A DNA stretch of 64,000 nucleotides. It comes from Opeltia flavorubescens (taxonomy: Eukaryota; Ascomycota; Lecanoromycetes; Teloschistales; Teloschistaceae). Position 1 is the first letter of the stretch, and each line of letters opens with the position of its first letter. Position numbers and translations under genes: made by a program. The notes under the pieces are model-generated. The model was not told where the DNA came from. It saw only the letters and a list, made by a program, of their open reading frames with translations, and searched no databases. Below, one piece after another: positions 48,542-59,589 of this stretch. The stretch spans positions 830,969 through 894,968 of the forward strand of contig KE546966.1 in NCBI GenBank assembly GCA_000442125.1, written 5' to 3'.

Positions 48542-51026
48542 GATGTCTCTGTGCGCGCAACGAATGCTCCAGTGTGTTATTAAAACCTAGCAGAGGTCCA
48601 GTACCACCAGCGGGGACCTGCCGTTCAAGAATTGTAGGATGCCTAGGACAGCGATGATTGACTAACAGAAATCGTTGCCGTGAAGTAGTGAAAGGGAGAG
48701 CAGGTCCCGTCTATTGCCAAAGAGGGAACGTAAGAGTGCTGGTGGTATATGTTCCGTAACATGCAGGTGCTTTGTTTACACCAGCCAGAGACATCTCATC
48801 TCGACACGACTTCTGATTACTAAGCGACTCGGCTTCGTTGCCCCGTACGATTCGGGCCGATAAGCGCGCCCTTCGTCACTTCGTCGCGTCTCCCAAAACT
48901 GCTGTGCTTTCACGAATTCGAGCAATACGACAGTGTTTCTCGGGTATGATCCAGATCGCCGCTGTAAAAAGATTGTCAAAGCACAGACATACTCTCATGA
49001 CTTGTTTTAGAGGGTTATCCATCTCTAGAAGCAGCGATTGAAGGGAGATAAGCGCGTCGCAATCGAGGTCGCACAGAAACGCCATCAAATCTCTGTCGCA
49101 CGTGATCTGCAAGTATCAAACCACTATATCATGGCGCGCAGCTGAAATTATCAGCTTCTCGACTGAGTCATCACCCAGATGAACACATACAGGTGTCTTC
49201 AGGTTGCAATTGAACGTTGAATTACTTATGTTCTTTTTGGAACGGGCTTGACCGAACTAGAACTGCGGAACCGCCCATATGCCGGCTTCGTCCAATGGCC
49301 GATGACTTGCACACAGCCTTGTCTGCCCTCGATAACTTTCCCTCAGCACAATCAGATTAGGTCAAGAGTTGATAGTTCCTATGTGCAGTAAAGCGCAAGC
49401 GCCAACATTGAACAGTTCTGATTCAATGATTGAAGCACGATGATGAAGGATGATGGATGGGGAAGCTTCCTTGATCCGGCCACTCAACGTAGCTAGAGCG
49501 ACCATGCGGAGAACAGGTATATGACAATTTACTAGTTCTTTCAAAGCGTGGCCTGCGCCATTGTGCTTGCTTTACTACCATCGTCTCAAACACATACTGC
49601 CCAGAGTCTCCGATGGGCGTCTACAAACTTGGTTCGCAATATGAAACATTAACGGCGCAGGGCACGGCACCATATTTCATTCCTTTGAACAAGCGAATGG
49701 CCACTATCAAGTGCTGACTAGCAGTCATGGAAAATAGTCACGACATAGAAGACTTGCCTGGAGGGAGGGTGAGACCAGTTGTGAGAGGCCAGGATGTCAG
49801 CTGTGTTTTACATGCTTGGCTGGGTTTATCGTCGGCGCATGATGATACTCTGCCATTATTATTGTCGGATCTCGACCGCCAGTGTACTTGTTGGTTCTTT
49901 CGGCCCCAGCGGCTTTGGCGCTGGCTGGCGAAATCCTGCAGCCAAAGGATAGGCTGGCCGATTACGCCTTTCAACTGGTCTTCAACAGGACAAATCGCTG
50001 AGGGGTTCGTGTTTCCGCCCAGGTCTAAGATAGAAGCCAGGCACTGCAGTAGTCAACCTCTAACCGCAAATCACAGCGAACCTTCCAACCCTCCCACTTG
50101 TCCAATCGCATCCTCCTTACAAGAGGGACGTGCAAGGACAAGCAGTTTGGGGATTGTGTCGAGTCGATTGTTCTAATGTGATGCGCTTCAGAATATCGGC
50201 GTTGTGCCAGAAGCTTCAGGCTAAAAGGAAATGGTAGTCATCAGTCATTCGAGGTAGAAATGTATGAATCTCAAGTAGAGAATTCTGATGAGGCCATGAA
50301 GAGCAATTGCATAGATTAGGCGTGTTTTGATGATTATGTTTCGTAGCTTATGCCCACTGCACAACTCCGGCGGTGCATTCGTACAGCAAGGCCGTTCGCT
50401 TTCACCCACTTCCTTCCTTCTCTCTCCCCATCCCACCCTTCGAGCCATCAACTACCATCGACCGTCGGCTGGATTCTCTTCTTTCTTTTTGACCTTCAAT
50501 GTGTCTTAATCGGCTTATCCATCAGCCTTTCTAGTGTACTTAGTCCTACACTCGTTCGCCAGCTGTATTTGTCCTGTTGACCTCCTCTCCTAGGTAGGAG
50601 TCCTGGGCATCTTTGCCAGATTCTGGCTATCGTTACGACGGCAATTTGGATCTCTTTGTAAGTGTCTTACAGTCCTCCAAACTTGCATCGCGATCTTTTG
50701 AAGGCTGGTTTACTCCTTGCTTTCTGACCAGCGCCCTCACTAGACCTGCCAGTTGCTTGTTGTATCAACACATGACCCATGTTGGGATACCCAAACCCCA
50801 CTCATGTATCATCGTCTTCCCCTCTCTGCTCTTGAGATTAATAGGAAGGTCATACAATGATACTAACAAGGTGTGTTTCTAGGTTGATCGACACTCAATA
50901 CACCGAGCTTTTGCGACAAGCACCATCGCCACTTTCGGCGGAATCGCTGCGTCTCTCAAACAGGATCCCTACCTTCTTTAAGACATCGAGAAGGCCATCG
51001 AGACCAGTGCTATCCACTCTAGCGCT
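48542..51026. other. Divergent promoter region between cyclin and Zn2Cys6 genes
   Basis: About 2.5 kb without a supported gene. A + strand frame at 49727-50176 (149 codons) has no recognisable domain. From about 50380 to 50600 the + strand is strongly CT-rich, probably the transcription start region of the downstream gene. Confidence 0.5.
50658..50882 (+). other. Probable 5' UTR intron of the Zn2Cys6 gene
   Basis: GTAAGT at 50658 and TTTCTAG ending at 50882 make a good donor/acceptor pair 225 bp apart, downstream of a CT-rich tract and about 145 bp before the start codon. No coding frame is needed across it. It is inferred from consensus only. Confidence 0.4.
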
Positions 51027-53260
51027 ATGAACGTGTCGAATTTACTTTCGCATGATGCACCACTACCCGTCCAGATGATAGCAACGCCTGAAACCACACA
51101 GCACCATCAACCACGAGCGCATCAATACCCAACACGACAATCAGTGTCAACAGGCAATCAGCCTCATCCTGACTCCCATAATGGCTATACCTGCGCAGAG
51201 CCAGGCTACAATGGCAGCATGCATCATTCTGCGACCCGTTATGAGCCTCCGGCCTCATCAATAACTATGCCTAAGAACGTCGCTTTCGAATTACTGTTCG
51301 ATGGGCCCAACACTCGCGCAAGACTCCCAATGCGAGTACAGATATTTCCCCACGACACGACTGATTCTATCCTTACAACGGTGAAAAATTTCTATGGTCT
51401 TTATGACGGTGCAGCTGCAGGCGTTAGCTTCGAAGACGAGCGAGGTAATACACTCATTGCAAGATATGAAAATCTACGAAATGGGATGATAGTCTATGTC
51501 CGTGTCCTTCCGGATTATTCACAACCGGCTTTTCCGCACGGTCGGGTCGGATGGAACTCTGTGTCACCAATCAGCCCAGCCAAAGCTCCACACTTGGACG
51601 CAGCTTTTCAAATGCCCCCTCCTCAGCTGTCCCAACACAACGTCCTTGAAGATCATCTCTCGAGACCAAACTCACGAGTCGCTCGCAAGCGAAGTGCATC
51701 TCCTCGAGCCAACCGAAGCCTCTCAGCGCCGAAAAATCGATCTCGTCCAGGTGTAAAGAGCCGAGACACAAGCATGCCTCGCAACATGGAAGACCTGAAC
51801 AGCGATGCCATGAATGGCTACAGCGACAGCGATGGAGGAGCTGGATCTGTTACCAGCTCATTCAAAGCTCGTAGTGAGCAACTTGCAAGCGCTGAGATTA
51901 GCGTGGACAATATTGTAGAAGGTGGTAGGAGAAAGCGGGCGAAATTCGAAAGCTCGGTATGTGTTCCTTCACTATCCTTGCGTTGTTCCTATTTGCTAAT
52001 GTTATGATTTTCCAGGAACTGCCCCTTTTTGTGCCTCCTCAAGTGCCAGCGGCAAACTCCATATCATCCATATCTCCTCAGAGGCGCTCCAATGGCCAAG
52101 AGAATCCTTCGCCTTTCACCAGACCTCAACAACGATCGTACACCTATGCTCAGTCTCTACAATCGCCACAAAGCTACGGACATGGCGAGTATCCGCAAAA
52201 GGTAGTCATGATGAGTAATACTCCACAATCAGCACCACTATCTGCTCCACATGGTCATCGCCTCCGAGAGAGATCGAATGCTCCTCGTCATTCGTACCCA
52301 GTCTCTGCCGGAGGGGTTTCTCGATCACAAAACTTCGGGATCCTCCCCACACCTGATCCAACCGTTGCTAGCTGTATCTCGGATGAAGATGTCGCTCTCC
52401 AGCTCATGCGACTTGGAGACACATCCAACATCTCTCACGGTCGTACCTCAGCCTCTACCTTGGACGATGCTTTGAGTGGCCGTGCGGACGTTGCTTCGTC
52501 AGCAACCAGCGACAGCGGTGATGTGAGCGAAAATACAGATCAATCCGTTCCGCTAGCAGCATCGGCACGTTCAACAAACGGTCACCATGGGAAAAACAAT
52601 GGCGGCCTGCCGAAATATAATATCCTCGATCGGAGTAGAGGTGAAATCGACGGCGATTACTATAACGAGGATAAGAGCGACGGCCTATTCAAAAGCGATA
52701 TGGATGACATTGGCAATGAATCTGGACAAACTAGTAAACCCAGACACATTAGGTCCAAGATTGCTCATGGGACGGTTGACAAGTCCCGAAGCACCTCAAT
52801 TTCGAAGAAGAGCTCCAAGCAATCGCGCAATCTTTTGGATACATCCCATAAGAAGTCCAAGATACCCAGTGTTCCTTCTGGCATGAAGCTTCCTCTTTCA
52901 CCCGTTTCAGTGGCGACTCAACCTCGCAAGACCTCGTCTGCATCTACCCTCAATTTTCAACATCACCTGGGTGCCGATGAAGAAGACCTCTCCTCTAAGC
53001 CTCGCTGCCAGCGTTGCCGCAAGAGCAAGAAAGGCTGCGATCGTCAACGCCCTTGCCAACGTTGTAAGGATGCTGGAATTGGCGTAGAAGGTTGCATCAG
53101 CGAAGACGAAGGAAACGGCCGCAAAGGTCGGTTCGGTCGACATATGGGGGTCTCAGTCAAAAAAGAAAACGCGGCAGGGATTGAACTAGAGGTGGCTGAC
53201 GGGGTTCTGTCGACGGAGGTAGCCACAACCCTGGACAAGAGCAAGAAACGCAAGCGTTGA
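51027..53260 (+). CDS. Zn2Cys6 protein with C-terminal cluster and N-terminal beta-grasp-like domain
   Basis: Two exons, 51027-51956 and 52016-53260, with a 59 bp phase-0 intron (GTATGT...CCAG, branch GCTAAT), giving 724 residues. A binuclear zinc cluster, C-x2-C-x6-C-x5-C-x2-C-x8-C, lies at about 640-667 (CQRCRKSKKGC onward), near the C-terminus rather than the usual N-terminal position. The C-terminus ends in a basic KSKKRKR. Residues about 85-160 (FELLFDGPNTRARLPMRVQI ... GMIVYVRVLPDY) look like a compact folded module of ubiquitin/PB1-like type. The rest is Ser/Pro-rich and probably disordered, with basic patches such as GGRRKRAKF as nuclear signals. The classical fungal-specific middle-homology region is not seen. 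A role as DNA-binding regulator is probable; targets are unknown. Confidence 0.85.
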
Positions 53261-54227
53261 TGACATTGCGACATACCTTACTCAGATATTCACATCCCAG
53301 TGGTCTCGACCAAATTGAAATACTACTGCGATTGAATCCTTGTAATTATAGGATTCCGAAATCGGCTCTGGCCTATCGATTCGCTAGAAAGCGACTATCA
53401 AAAACACCTCTTGGGCATCACCTTATTGCCTTTCGGACCAATTATCAGACCTTTTACTTGCGAAGTCACTCTTATCGCAACTTATTTTCGACTTAGAGGA
53501 TTTGAATAATCTCGGCCCTTTATGTACAACATGTTCCGAACGCATACAAGTCTTCTATAAGTTTCCCAGTCGTTCAGATCAGATCGATTGGCATGCACTC
53601 AAAACCGCTCTCAAAATTGGAACGGCTTTTTCTTTCATCTATGAATCCTACCGGCTTGGATAGGTGCTATTGGTGATCGCAGGGCCTCTGTCTGGGCAGT
53701 TTTTTTCGTGGCTTCTTTTCGCTTTCCATAAAAGCTATGTCTTTAGAACCTGTCTGGTCAAGCTTACTGTAGCCTGACTGCAAGGAGATGATATTGGCGA
53801 AGCATATCCTCGGCCATGACTACACACGAATGTCAATTTATCCCAGCGGTTCGGCGAGTGCTTAAGATAGAGCGGTATTGATGTCATTGTTAATCATCTC
53901 TTTTCAAACCTATGACATATGACCATCCAGATAGTGCGGGTCTCGTGGTACAAGTTCGCTTAGAAATTTTCCAATGGCCTCAAGTAGCTTCGTGCATGGC
54001 CTAATGCTTCTAAGAGGTTTGGGGAAGATAAGGAAGCTCGACATCAGAATAAGGTTGCATTCAGCCNCATTTTAAGCGAGGCGGTAGGCGGGAAGGCTAA
54101 GATAGCGCAAAAGATTGCCTTGTAATATCGTCTCAAAATTGTCTAGAACATGTAGTGTCCCCGCATAGCGGTTTGAAGTCTCATGATGCTCAAATAGATT
54201 TATTTAAGGAAACTCCACAAAGCCCCA
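53261..54227. other. Intergenic region upstream of RPC4
   Basis: It holds the 3' end of the Zn2Cys6 gene and the RPC4 promoter. No coding or RNA gene is recognised; one undetermined base near 54067. Confidence 0.5.
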
Positions 54228-56516
54228 ATGCCACCAAAATCGCAGCCGCAGCGACGCTCTGGTCGGTTTGCAGCCACGGAAGAATCGTCTATACCACCGG
54301 CGAAAGAGGACCCACCTGCTGACAATAATATCCCAGAGAGCTTAGACGAAGTATCTAGCGCAAACATAGATACAAGTCTGGAATCACAGGTCTTAATACC
54401 TGCTAACCAGACCGCTGCTGTACGAAATTCTATCGCGAGCCCACCTCTCCGTCAGTCGGCTGAGCGTCTTGCATCTCTGAGGGGTCCTGGACGATTTGTC
54501 GAATCATATAACTCGATCGCCCCAGATTCTCCAGTCAAAAAGCTAAAAATTCAACCGAGATCCTCGCTTCGACGCAGCAAGGAAGAACGTGAGGCTGCTG
54601 AGAGAGCGGAAGCGGAAAGGCTTCATGCTCGCTTTGGTGCAAGTAGCGGATCGAGCAGTAATGTATCAGCGAGGGGTGATTTTGGAGGCAGAGGAGGATT
54701 TAGAGATACGCCCGGTGGAGTGTCAAGTAGGTGGCAGAACGAGAGATATAGCGGTTCTGGGGCGAGTGGATTCTTAGGTGGAGCTACACCAGCAGAGGAT
54801 AAGCGGAAAAGAGAATCTCTTTCCACAAGGTCGAGAGGTGGTGGTCGATCATCGATGCTTTCTGGGATATCTCGAAACAATGCAGAGGCAGACGCTAGTG
54901 CGAAGGTTAAGAGAGAAATTGGTACCAGAAAGGACAAGTCCAAGGGTGGAGATGATAGTGGTGGCAAGGGTGATAGTGGAAGACGAAAATCAGCAAGGGT
55001 GAAAACAGAACCAAAGGCACTTCCGATCGAAGAATCAGACGACGAGCTCACGGAATTAGAAGTAACTGGAAGGAGAATCAATATCGAGCAAATTAATCTG
55101 ATTGATGACTCAGAGTCTTCGGATAGAGGTACTGTTACAGGTGACGAAAGAAAGGGTAAGGAGAAAGCAAGCACTCCCAGAGCATCGGGTAGCTCCTTCA
55201 TGCGTCCCGTTCGTCTTGCGCGCCACGAACATGTACAGCGATCCATTGGCGTTAATACTGATCCCAGCTCCGTCACATCTGCTGAATTACGAAAACAAGC
55301 AAAAGCAAGAGGTGATGCTCAAGGAAGCCTATTTCTGCCCGAAGACGTCGATCTTGGGGACGATAAAGTCACCAAGGCCAAGAAAAAGGCTAGGCCTCGC
55401 GACGTTGAGTTCATCAAGAATGAACGAAAGTGGCAAGGAGTCTATCAGGACGAGGAAGACGAGGATAAACCTGTCAAAATTAAGACGGAACCGGAAGATC
55501 AGGATAACGCTATACTCACTGACCAAGTGGAGCTTCCTGGGACTGTCGCATNGCAAAGCATGCTCACCCAGGGTGTTCCTGCTCCACCAGAAGATGGTGC
55601 AGCTCGTCCACCTCTTGAATCAACTACAACTTCCGGCCCAGACGCTAGAACCGTTCGAAAATCCAAGGTCCGTAGACCTAAAGCTCTTGCAAACCGTAGA
55701 CCTGTCCTCCAGACGGATGAGGACCGTGAAGAATGGGACCGTCTCAAATTTGACGCTGCTCGGATTCAGAAAGAACTCACCATGCCTGAACCCGATCGCC
55801 AACAAACAGACACCAAGAAGAACGCCAAAAGCGACGAAATGATCGAAGAAACGGAGGTCAAGGAAGTCACGAAAGATAGGAAGGAAGGTCTCGTCTATCT
55901 CTTCCAGCTCCCTCCCACGATGCCGGGCATGGAACTTCCACGCACGAGGAGGATAAGACGGCAGTCGCAGGCACAGAAAACGGACAGCGAAGACCAGCAA
56001 GAATCTTCCACCACGATCGTCGTTGCAAAGGATCTCCCAGCTACTACAAAAGACAGTCAAATTGCAAAGCCTAAGCCAAACACAGAGTCGAAAACAGCGA
56101 CGACGGCATCCGTTGATCCCAAGATCAAAACCGAGCCGGATGCTAACTCCAAAGCTCTTGCAACTGCTAATGCCCATTCCGGACATGCCATTCCACCTAC
56201 ACTCTTCCCCATCTCCCCTCAAGGCACGCTCGGAGACGTCGCTCTTAACGCTGAAGGCCACCCTTCCGCGACCTGGTCCATGGATTTCAGGCTCAACGTC
56301 GGCAAGGCAAGCGATTACGGGGCGCTACAAGAAGTGGTGATGGTGAAGTCGGAGAAGGTGGAATTGGCGATCAAGGAGAGGAGGAGGGGTAGGGTGAAGA
56401 GAGAGGAAGGGGCGAAGGAGGAGGGAACGAAGTGTGGAGAGGAGTCGTGGGCGGTAGGGCAGATGGGAGGGGGGTTTGTGATGACACCGGATTGGGGGTG
56501 GATGCTTGGGGATTAA
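54228..56516 (+). CDS. RNA polymerase III subunit RPC4 (Rpc53)
   Basis: A single exon of 762 residues. The N-terminal two thirds are basic and low complexity (RGG-like GGRGGFRDTP, several K-x-E SUMO-type sites such as VKTEP and IKTEP), as in fungal RPC4. The conserved C-terminal part starts at KEGLVYLFQLPPTMPGM (about 555) and ends around ASDYGALQEVVMVKSEKVEL (about 705), followed by a Gly/Trp-rich tail. RPC4 with RPC5 (Rpc37) forms the TFIIF-like subcomplex for initiation, termination and reinitiation by Pol III. One undetermined base makes residue 442 unknown. The middle of the conserved domain is more diverged than usual, so the call rests mainly on the LVYLFQLPP block and the architecture. 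It is convergent with UreD, stops 117 bp apart. Confidence 0.8.
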   Translation: MPPKSQPQRRSGRFAATEESSIPPAKEDPPADNNIPESLDEVSSANIDTSLESQVLIPANQTAAVRNSIASPPLRQSAERLASLRGPGRFVESYNSIAPDSPVKKLKIQPRSSLRRSKEEREAAERAEAERLHARFGASSGSSSNVSARGDFGGRGGFRDTPGGVSSRWQNERYSGSGASGFLGGATPAEDKRKRESLSTRSRGGGRSSMLSGISRNNAEADASAKVKREIGTRKDKSKGGDDSGGKGDSGRRKSARVKTEPKALPIEESDDELTELEVTGRRINIEQINLIDDSESSDRGTVTGDERKGKEKASTPRASGSSFMRPVRLARHEHVQRSIGVNTDPSSVTSAELRKQAKARGDAQGSLFLPEDVDLGDDKVTKAKKKARPRDVEFIKNERKWQGVYQDEEDEDKPVKIKTEPEDQDNAILTDQVELPGTVAXQSMLTQGVPAPPEDGAARPPLESTTTSGPDARTVRKSKVRRPKALANRRPVLQTDEDREEWDRLKFDAARIQKELTMPEPDRQQTDTKKNAKSDEMIEETEVKEVTKDRKEGLVYLFQLPPTMPGMELPRTRRIRRQSQAQKTDSEDQQESSTTIVVAKDLPATTKDSQIAKPKPNTESKTATTASVDPKIKTEPDANSKALATANAHSGHAIPPTLFPISPQGTLGDVALNAEGHPSATWSMDFRLNVGKASDYGALQEVVMVKSEKVELAIKERRRGRVKREEGAKEEGTKCGEESWAVGQMGGGFVMTPDWGWMLGD

Positions 56517-56633
56517 GTCGAGAGAAGGGGGCCGACTTGGACCAAGAGGCAATGGTGCTACAAACAAGTTTCGACTGTCAATGGCATATGTTCAAGTCGA
56601 AACGTCGATCTATGTACCTTTCTGACATGGCCG

Positions 56634-57755
56634 TTACTTTACACACATCAGTCCTCCAGGCCCAAACTCTCTCGCGATCGTACCTTCCTCCTGAAGCATT
56701 GATCCCAACCACACCTTCGCGCCCTCCACCTCCCTTGCCCCAAATTTGATGACGACTGCTCCGCGAACATTCGCCGCCGTCCAGAGAACTGCATCTTTCT
56801 TCTCCCTCTCTTGCCTCTTCTTGCGCCATCGCGCACGTTTTTCGGCTTCAGTTTCGGCGGCATTTGGAGCAGCAGTCATTTTTTGGCTATTTCCACTCGA
56901 CCAGTCCCTCGCTCCTATCCGTGGTAGACTCTTGAACTCCGATATGAAGAATTGCGCGAGGGAAGAAAGGAGAGGTCCGATGAGGATGACGGTACCAAAT
57001 ATACCCAGGCCGTCAACGCGAGAGGATATGTCAGGCGCTGAAAGAATGATATTGTCTCTTAAGACCAGTTTTTTCTCCGCGGTGGACTCCGTTTCTTTGC
57101 TCTTCTCGGCTACTTTTCCGTCGTGGAGGGTTTGAGACGTAGATACAGAAACATCCCATACCTCATTCCTTCCTCTCCATCCCTCACAAGCCCACTTCTC
57201 CCCTCTCGCGCTCCGCCCTTCGCATACCCAGTCTATGAGGCCTAAGCTGCCTCCACCTCGCACGTCCACTTCAAAAATCTGGCTCTGTGCATATCGACTA
57301 TGAGCGAAGGGTTGGCATGGATCAGGCGCCAGCCAAAGCGCTGCGTGAGCGCCGATGCTTACGCGAAGGTCTTGTCTGGTGAGTGGAGGTGGTGTTGAAG
57401 GTGGCTGAGGAGGTGGTTTGAAGATCTTGGTGCTGCCCTGTGTAGCGATTGTGAGGCGGGTTGAGGGGGAGAGGGTTATGCGGAGGGAAATATGGTCGCC
57501 AGCGACGAGCCCACCGCCATACGAAAGGAGAAAGAGAAGAGCGACGGAAGAAGGGTGAAGCGGAAGGGGGTAAGAGGACTCAGTAGAGACAGAAGGAAGA
57601 GCGGGGATATTGTGTGACGCTGAGGCGACAAGTTTGAGGGGATAGCTGAAGGAGAGAGTAGTGAATACGGGATGGGAGGGAGGTTGGAGTGTCAGATGAA
57701 CGACGCCAGCACCAGGAGTGGAAGAAGATGGCGGGAAGGGAGAGGGTTTGGACAT
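56634..57755 (-). CDS. ureD: Urease accessory protein UreD
   Basis: A single minus-strand exon of 373 residues with an ATG at 57755. Family features in order: GAGVVHL near the start, YPLKLVA, the Gly-rich LLSYGGGLVAGDHISLRI block, TIATQGSTKIFK, ALWLAPDPCQPFAHSRYAQ, and LGLIDWVCEGRSARGEKW. The C-terminal GAVVIKFGAREVEGAKVWL ends in a typical UreD tail. UreD is the scaffold that binds apo-urease and, with UreF and UreG, delivers nickel to the active site in the cytosol. A Lys/Arg-rich insertion around KRARWRKKRQEREKK is seen in fungal forms. None of the other urease genes is nearby, as is normal in fungi. Confidence 0.93.
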   Translation of the reverse strand: MSKPSPFPPSSSTPGAGVVHLTLQPPSHPVFTTLSFSYPLKLVASASHNIPALPSVSTESSYPLPLHPSSVALLFLLSYGGGLVAGDHISLRITLSPSTRLTIATQGSTKIFKPPPQPPSTPPPLTRQDLRVSIGAHAALWLAPDPCQPFAHSRYAQSQIFEVDVRGGGSLGLIDWVCEGRSARGEKWACEGWRGRNEVWDVSVSTSQTLHDGKVAEKSKETESTAEKKLVLRDNIILSAPDISSRVDGLGIFGTVILIGPLLSSLAQFFISEFKSLPRIGARDWSSGNSQKMTAAPNAAETEAEKRARWRKKRQEREKKDAVLWTAANVRGAVVIKFGAREVEGAKVWLGSMLQEEGTIAREFGPGGLMCVK

Positions 57756-58105
57756 GGACGTTATGGCTTACGGGTGAATTGATCTCACCACGCAGGATGC
57801 AAAGATGCTTGACGCTGTGTAAAATTGACTAATCGACGGCATGGCCATTGCTAGTCACGTTCTTGTAGCGGCAGATTGAGTCCACTTGCAATTCCAGTAG
57901 CTCCAGAGAGGATTCGAAATTCAGAGCATGACGAGATTCCATTTTGTGAAACTAGATGAAAGAGTCGAGAGCTTTATGCAATCCTGTACAAGATCTGCAT
58001 AATTACCCTTATGCAAGCAAAGTAAACAGCTTTCGATTTCCTGTTACGTTCAGCTCGACAATCTTCTTCTCGGACTGCTTTCGCCCCTTCCATTCAATTA
58101 CAAAG
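57756..58105. other. Divergent promoter between UreD and the TRAP-alpha-like gene
   Basis: A 350 bp shared upstream region for two divergent genes. No other element is recognised. Confidence 0.55.
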
Positions 58106-59099
58106 ATGGGCTTCTCACGCTTCATCACCCTAGCATTGCTCGCTCTCCGAGCCTTCGCAGAGGATGTACGTTATTCATTGCCTTCGTCCCCAAATTGAGA
58201 AGTCCCCGTTCTAACCCTCCCCTTTTCCTCATAGCCTTCATCAGAAGAACCCACTTCTCCCTCGCAAACCCCTAACCTCGCCGTCAAAGTCTCCACTTCA
58301 TTCCCTTCCTCGGAGATCTTCGGTATCAAACTCGTCAATAACCACCCAACACTCGCCGTTCTCTCCATCTCCAACGATGAACCCGCCCCCGTCTCCGTCG
58401 TCTTCGTTGGCGGATCCCTTTGGACGCTTCCTGATCTTCCAACCTCCCCGCCAACTCCGCAGATCGTCCGCAACCTGACGACTACGCGTTACAGTGTCTC
58501 CATCCCCGCGGGCGAGAAGGAGAGCGTGGAATTCAAATTCACGACCGAACTGCAGCCGCAGGATTTGAAGTTGAATCTCGCGGTCGTGGTAACTGATAGC
58601 GAGGGGACGCCGTATACGTTGCCGGCGTTCAATGAGACCGTTGCGATTGTGGAGCCGGATACGAGTATTTTTGATCCGCAGATGTAAGTGTCATATCCCA
58701 ACCATTTCTTCTTTTGTTCCCGCCCACTCGATCGCGACCCTCGAAAAAAATATTAGCAGCTCACAGTCTAACATCATCCTTGACAGTATCTTCCTCTACC
58801 TCTTCCTCCTCGGTCTCTTCGCAGGTACAATCTACTTCATCTACAACACCTGGATCGCAACCCTGTTCCCGCAGAAGAAACGCGGTGGTAAAGACGCTTC
58901 CCGCGCTCGCAAATCTACCGCCGGGACTAAGAAGGTGGATCCAAGTGATCAGGTTGGTGTTGTTGGCGCGGACGGACCGGCTGTTACGAGCGGGAGCAAG
59001 GCTGCTTATGACGAGAGTTGGATCCCTGAGGGACATTTGCAGAGGCCTGAGGCAAGGCGGGTGAAGAGCGGAGCCGGAGTAAAGAGGAGGCAAGGGTGA
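58106..59099 (+). CDS. ER membrane TRAP-alpha-like protein (Irc22 / SSR-alpha family)
   Basis: Three exons: 58106-58165, 58235-58683, 58787-59099; 822 nt, 273 residues. Both introns have good donors (GTACGT, GTAAGT) and CTAAC branch sites; intron 2 is phase 2. Residues 1-18 are a signal peptide, followed by an acidic stretch (EDPSSEEP). The lumenal domain has the immunoglobulin-like pattern of signal-sequence receptor alpha (KLVNNHPTLAVLSISNDEPAPVSV ... YTLPAFNETVAIVEPDTSIFDPQ) with N-glycosylation sites at NLT and NET. One membrane helix (about 171-190, IFLYLFLLGLFAGTIYFIYN) leads to a basic cytosolic tail. The family sits at the Sec61 translocon. It is convergent with the cohesin gene. Confidence 0.85.
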
Positions 59100-59589
59100 G
59101 AAGGTGAATGAGAGCTCGCAAGTGCTAGAGTAGATGAGATCGGACGGGAAAACTGGAAGATGTGAGAAGTCGCTTACCGGGGCGGAATGTATCAGAAGTT
59201 CAAAAGCGAAATGAACGGACTGGTATCTTAACGGAACAATTTGCATATCAAGGCCTAGACTTTGAACGAGTGGTTGAAGTAGCGTGTTGTCATATGTTCC
59301 ATTGAGACGTAATTATCTACCTCTGCCAGTCAAAGCAATCACCAATAAAGATGTACATTGCTACTGCAAGAAAGCCACAACCCAGCAACGCCTCGCTCCC
59401 TTTCCTTCCTCATTGCATATAATCCAGGCATATGTCAATCCAGCAGACCCTCGAAGTAAATCCCCAGGGACGATATAATTGTCGTCCATCCCAACTCCTG
59501 TAAAGTAGTTTCTCTCAGACACGAGAACCCTGGCTGGGAACGCCTACATATGCCCTCTCGTCTCATTCCGCCGACCAAACAGCACATAC
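59100..59589. other. Convergent intergenic region
   Basis: About 0.5 kb between two stop codons, holding both 3' UTRs. No gene is recognised. Confidence 0.55.

Noticed and set aside
49727-50176. 149-codon + strand open frame in the divergent promoter
   Set aside because: Composition and content show no family, and it overlaps an equally open antisense frame.
54623-55276. 217-codon antisense frame within RPC4
   Set aside because: The low-complexity Ser/Pro-rich product is the mirror of the sense gene's basic/acidic repeats.
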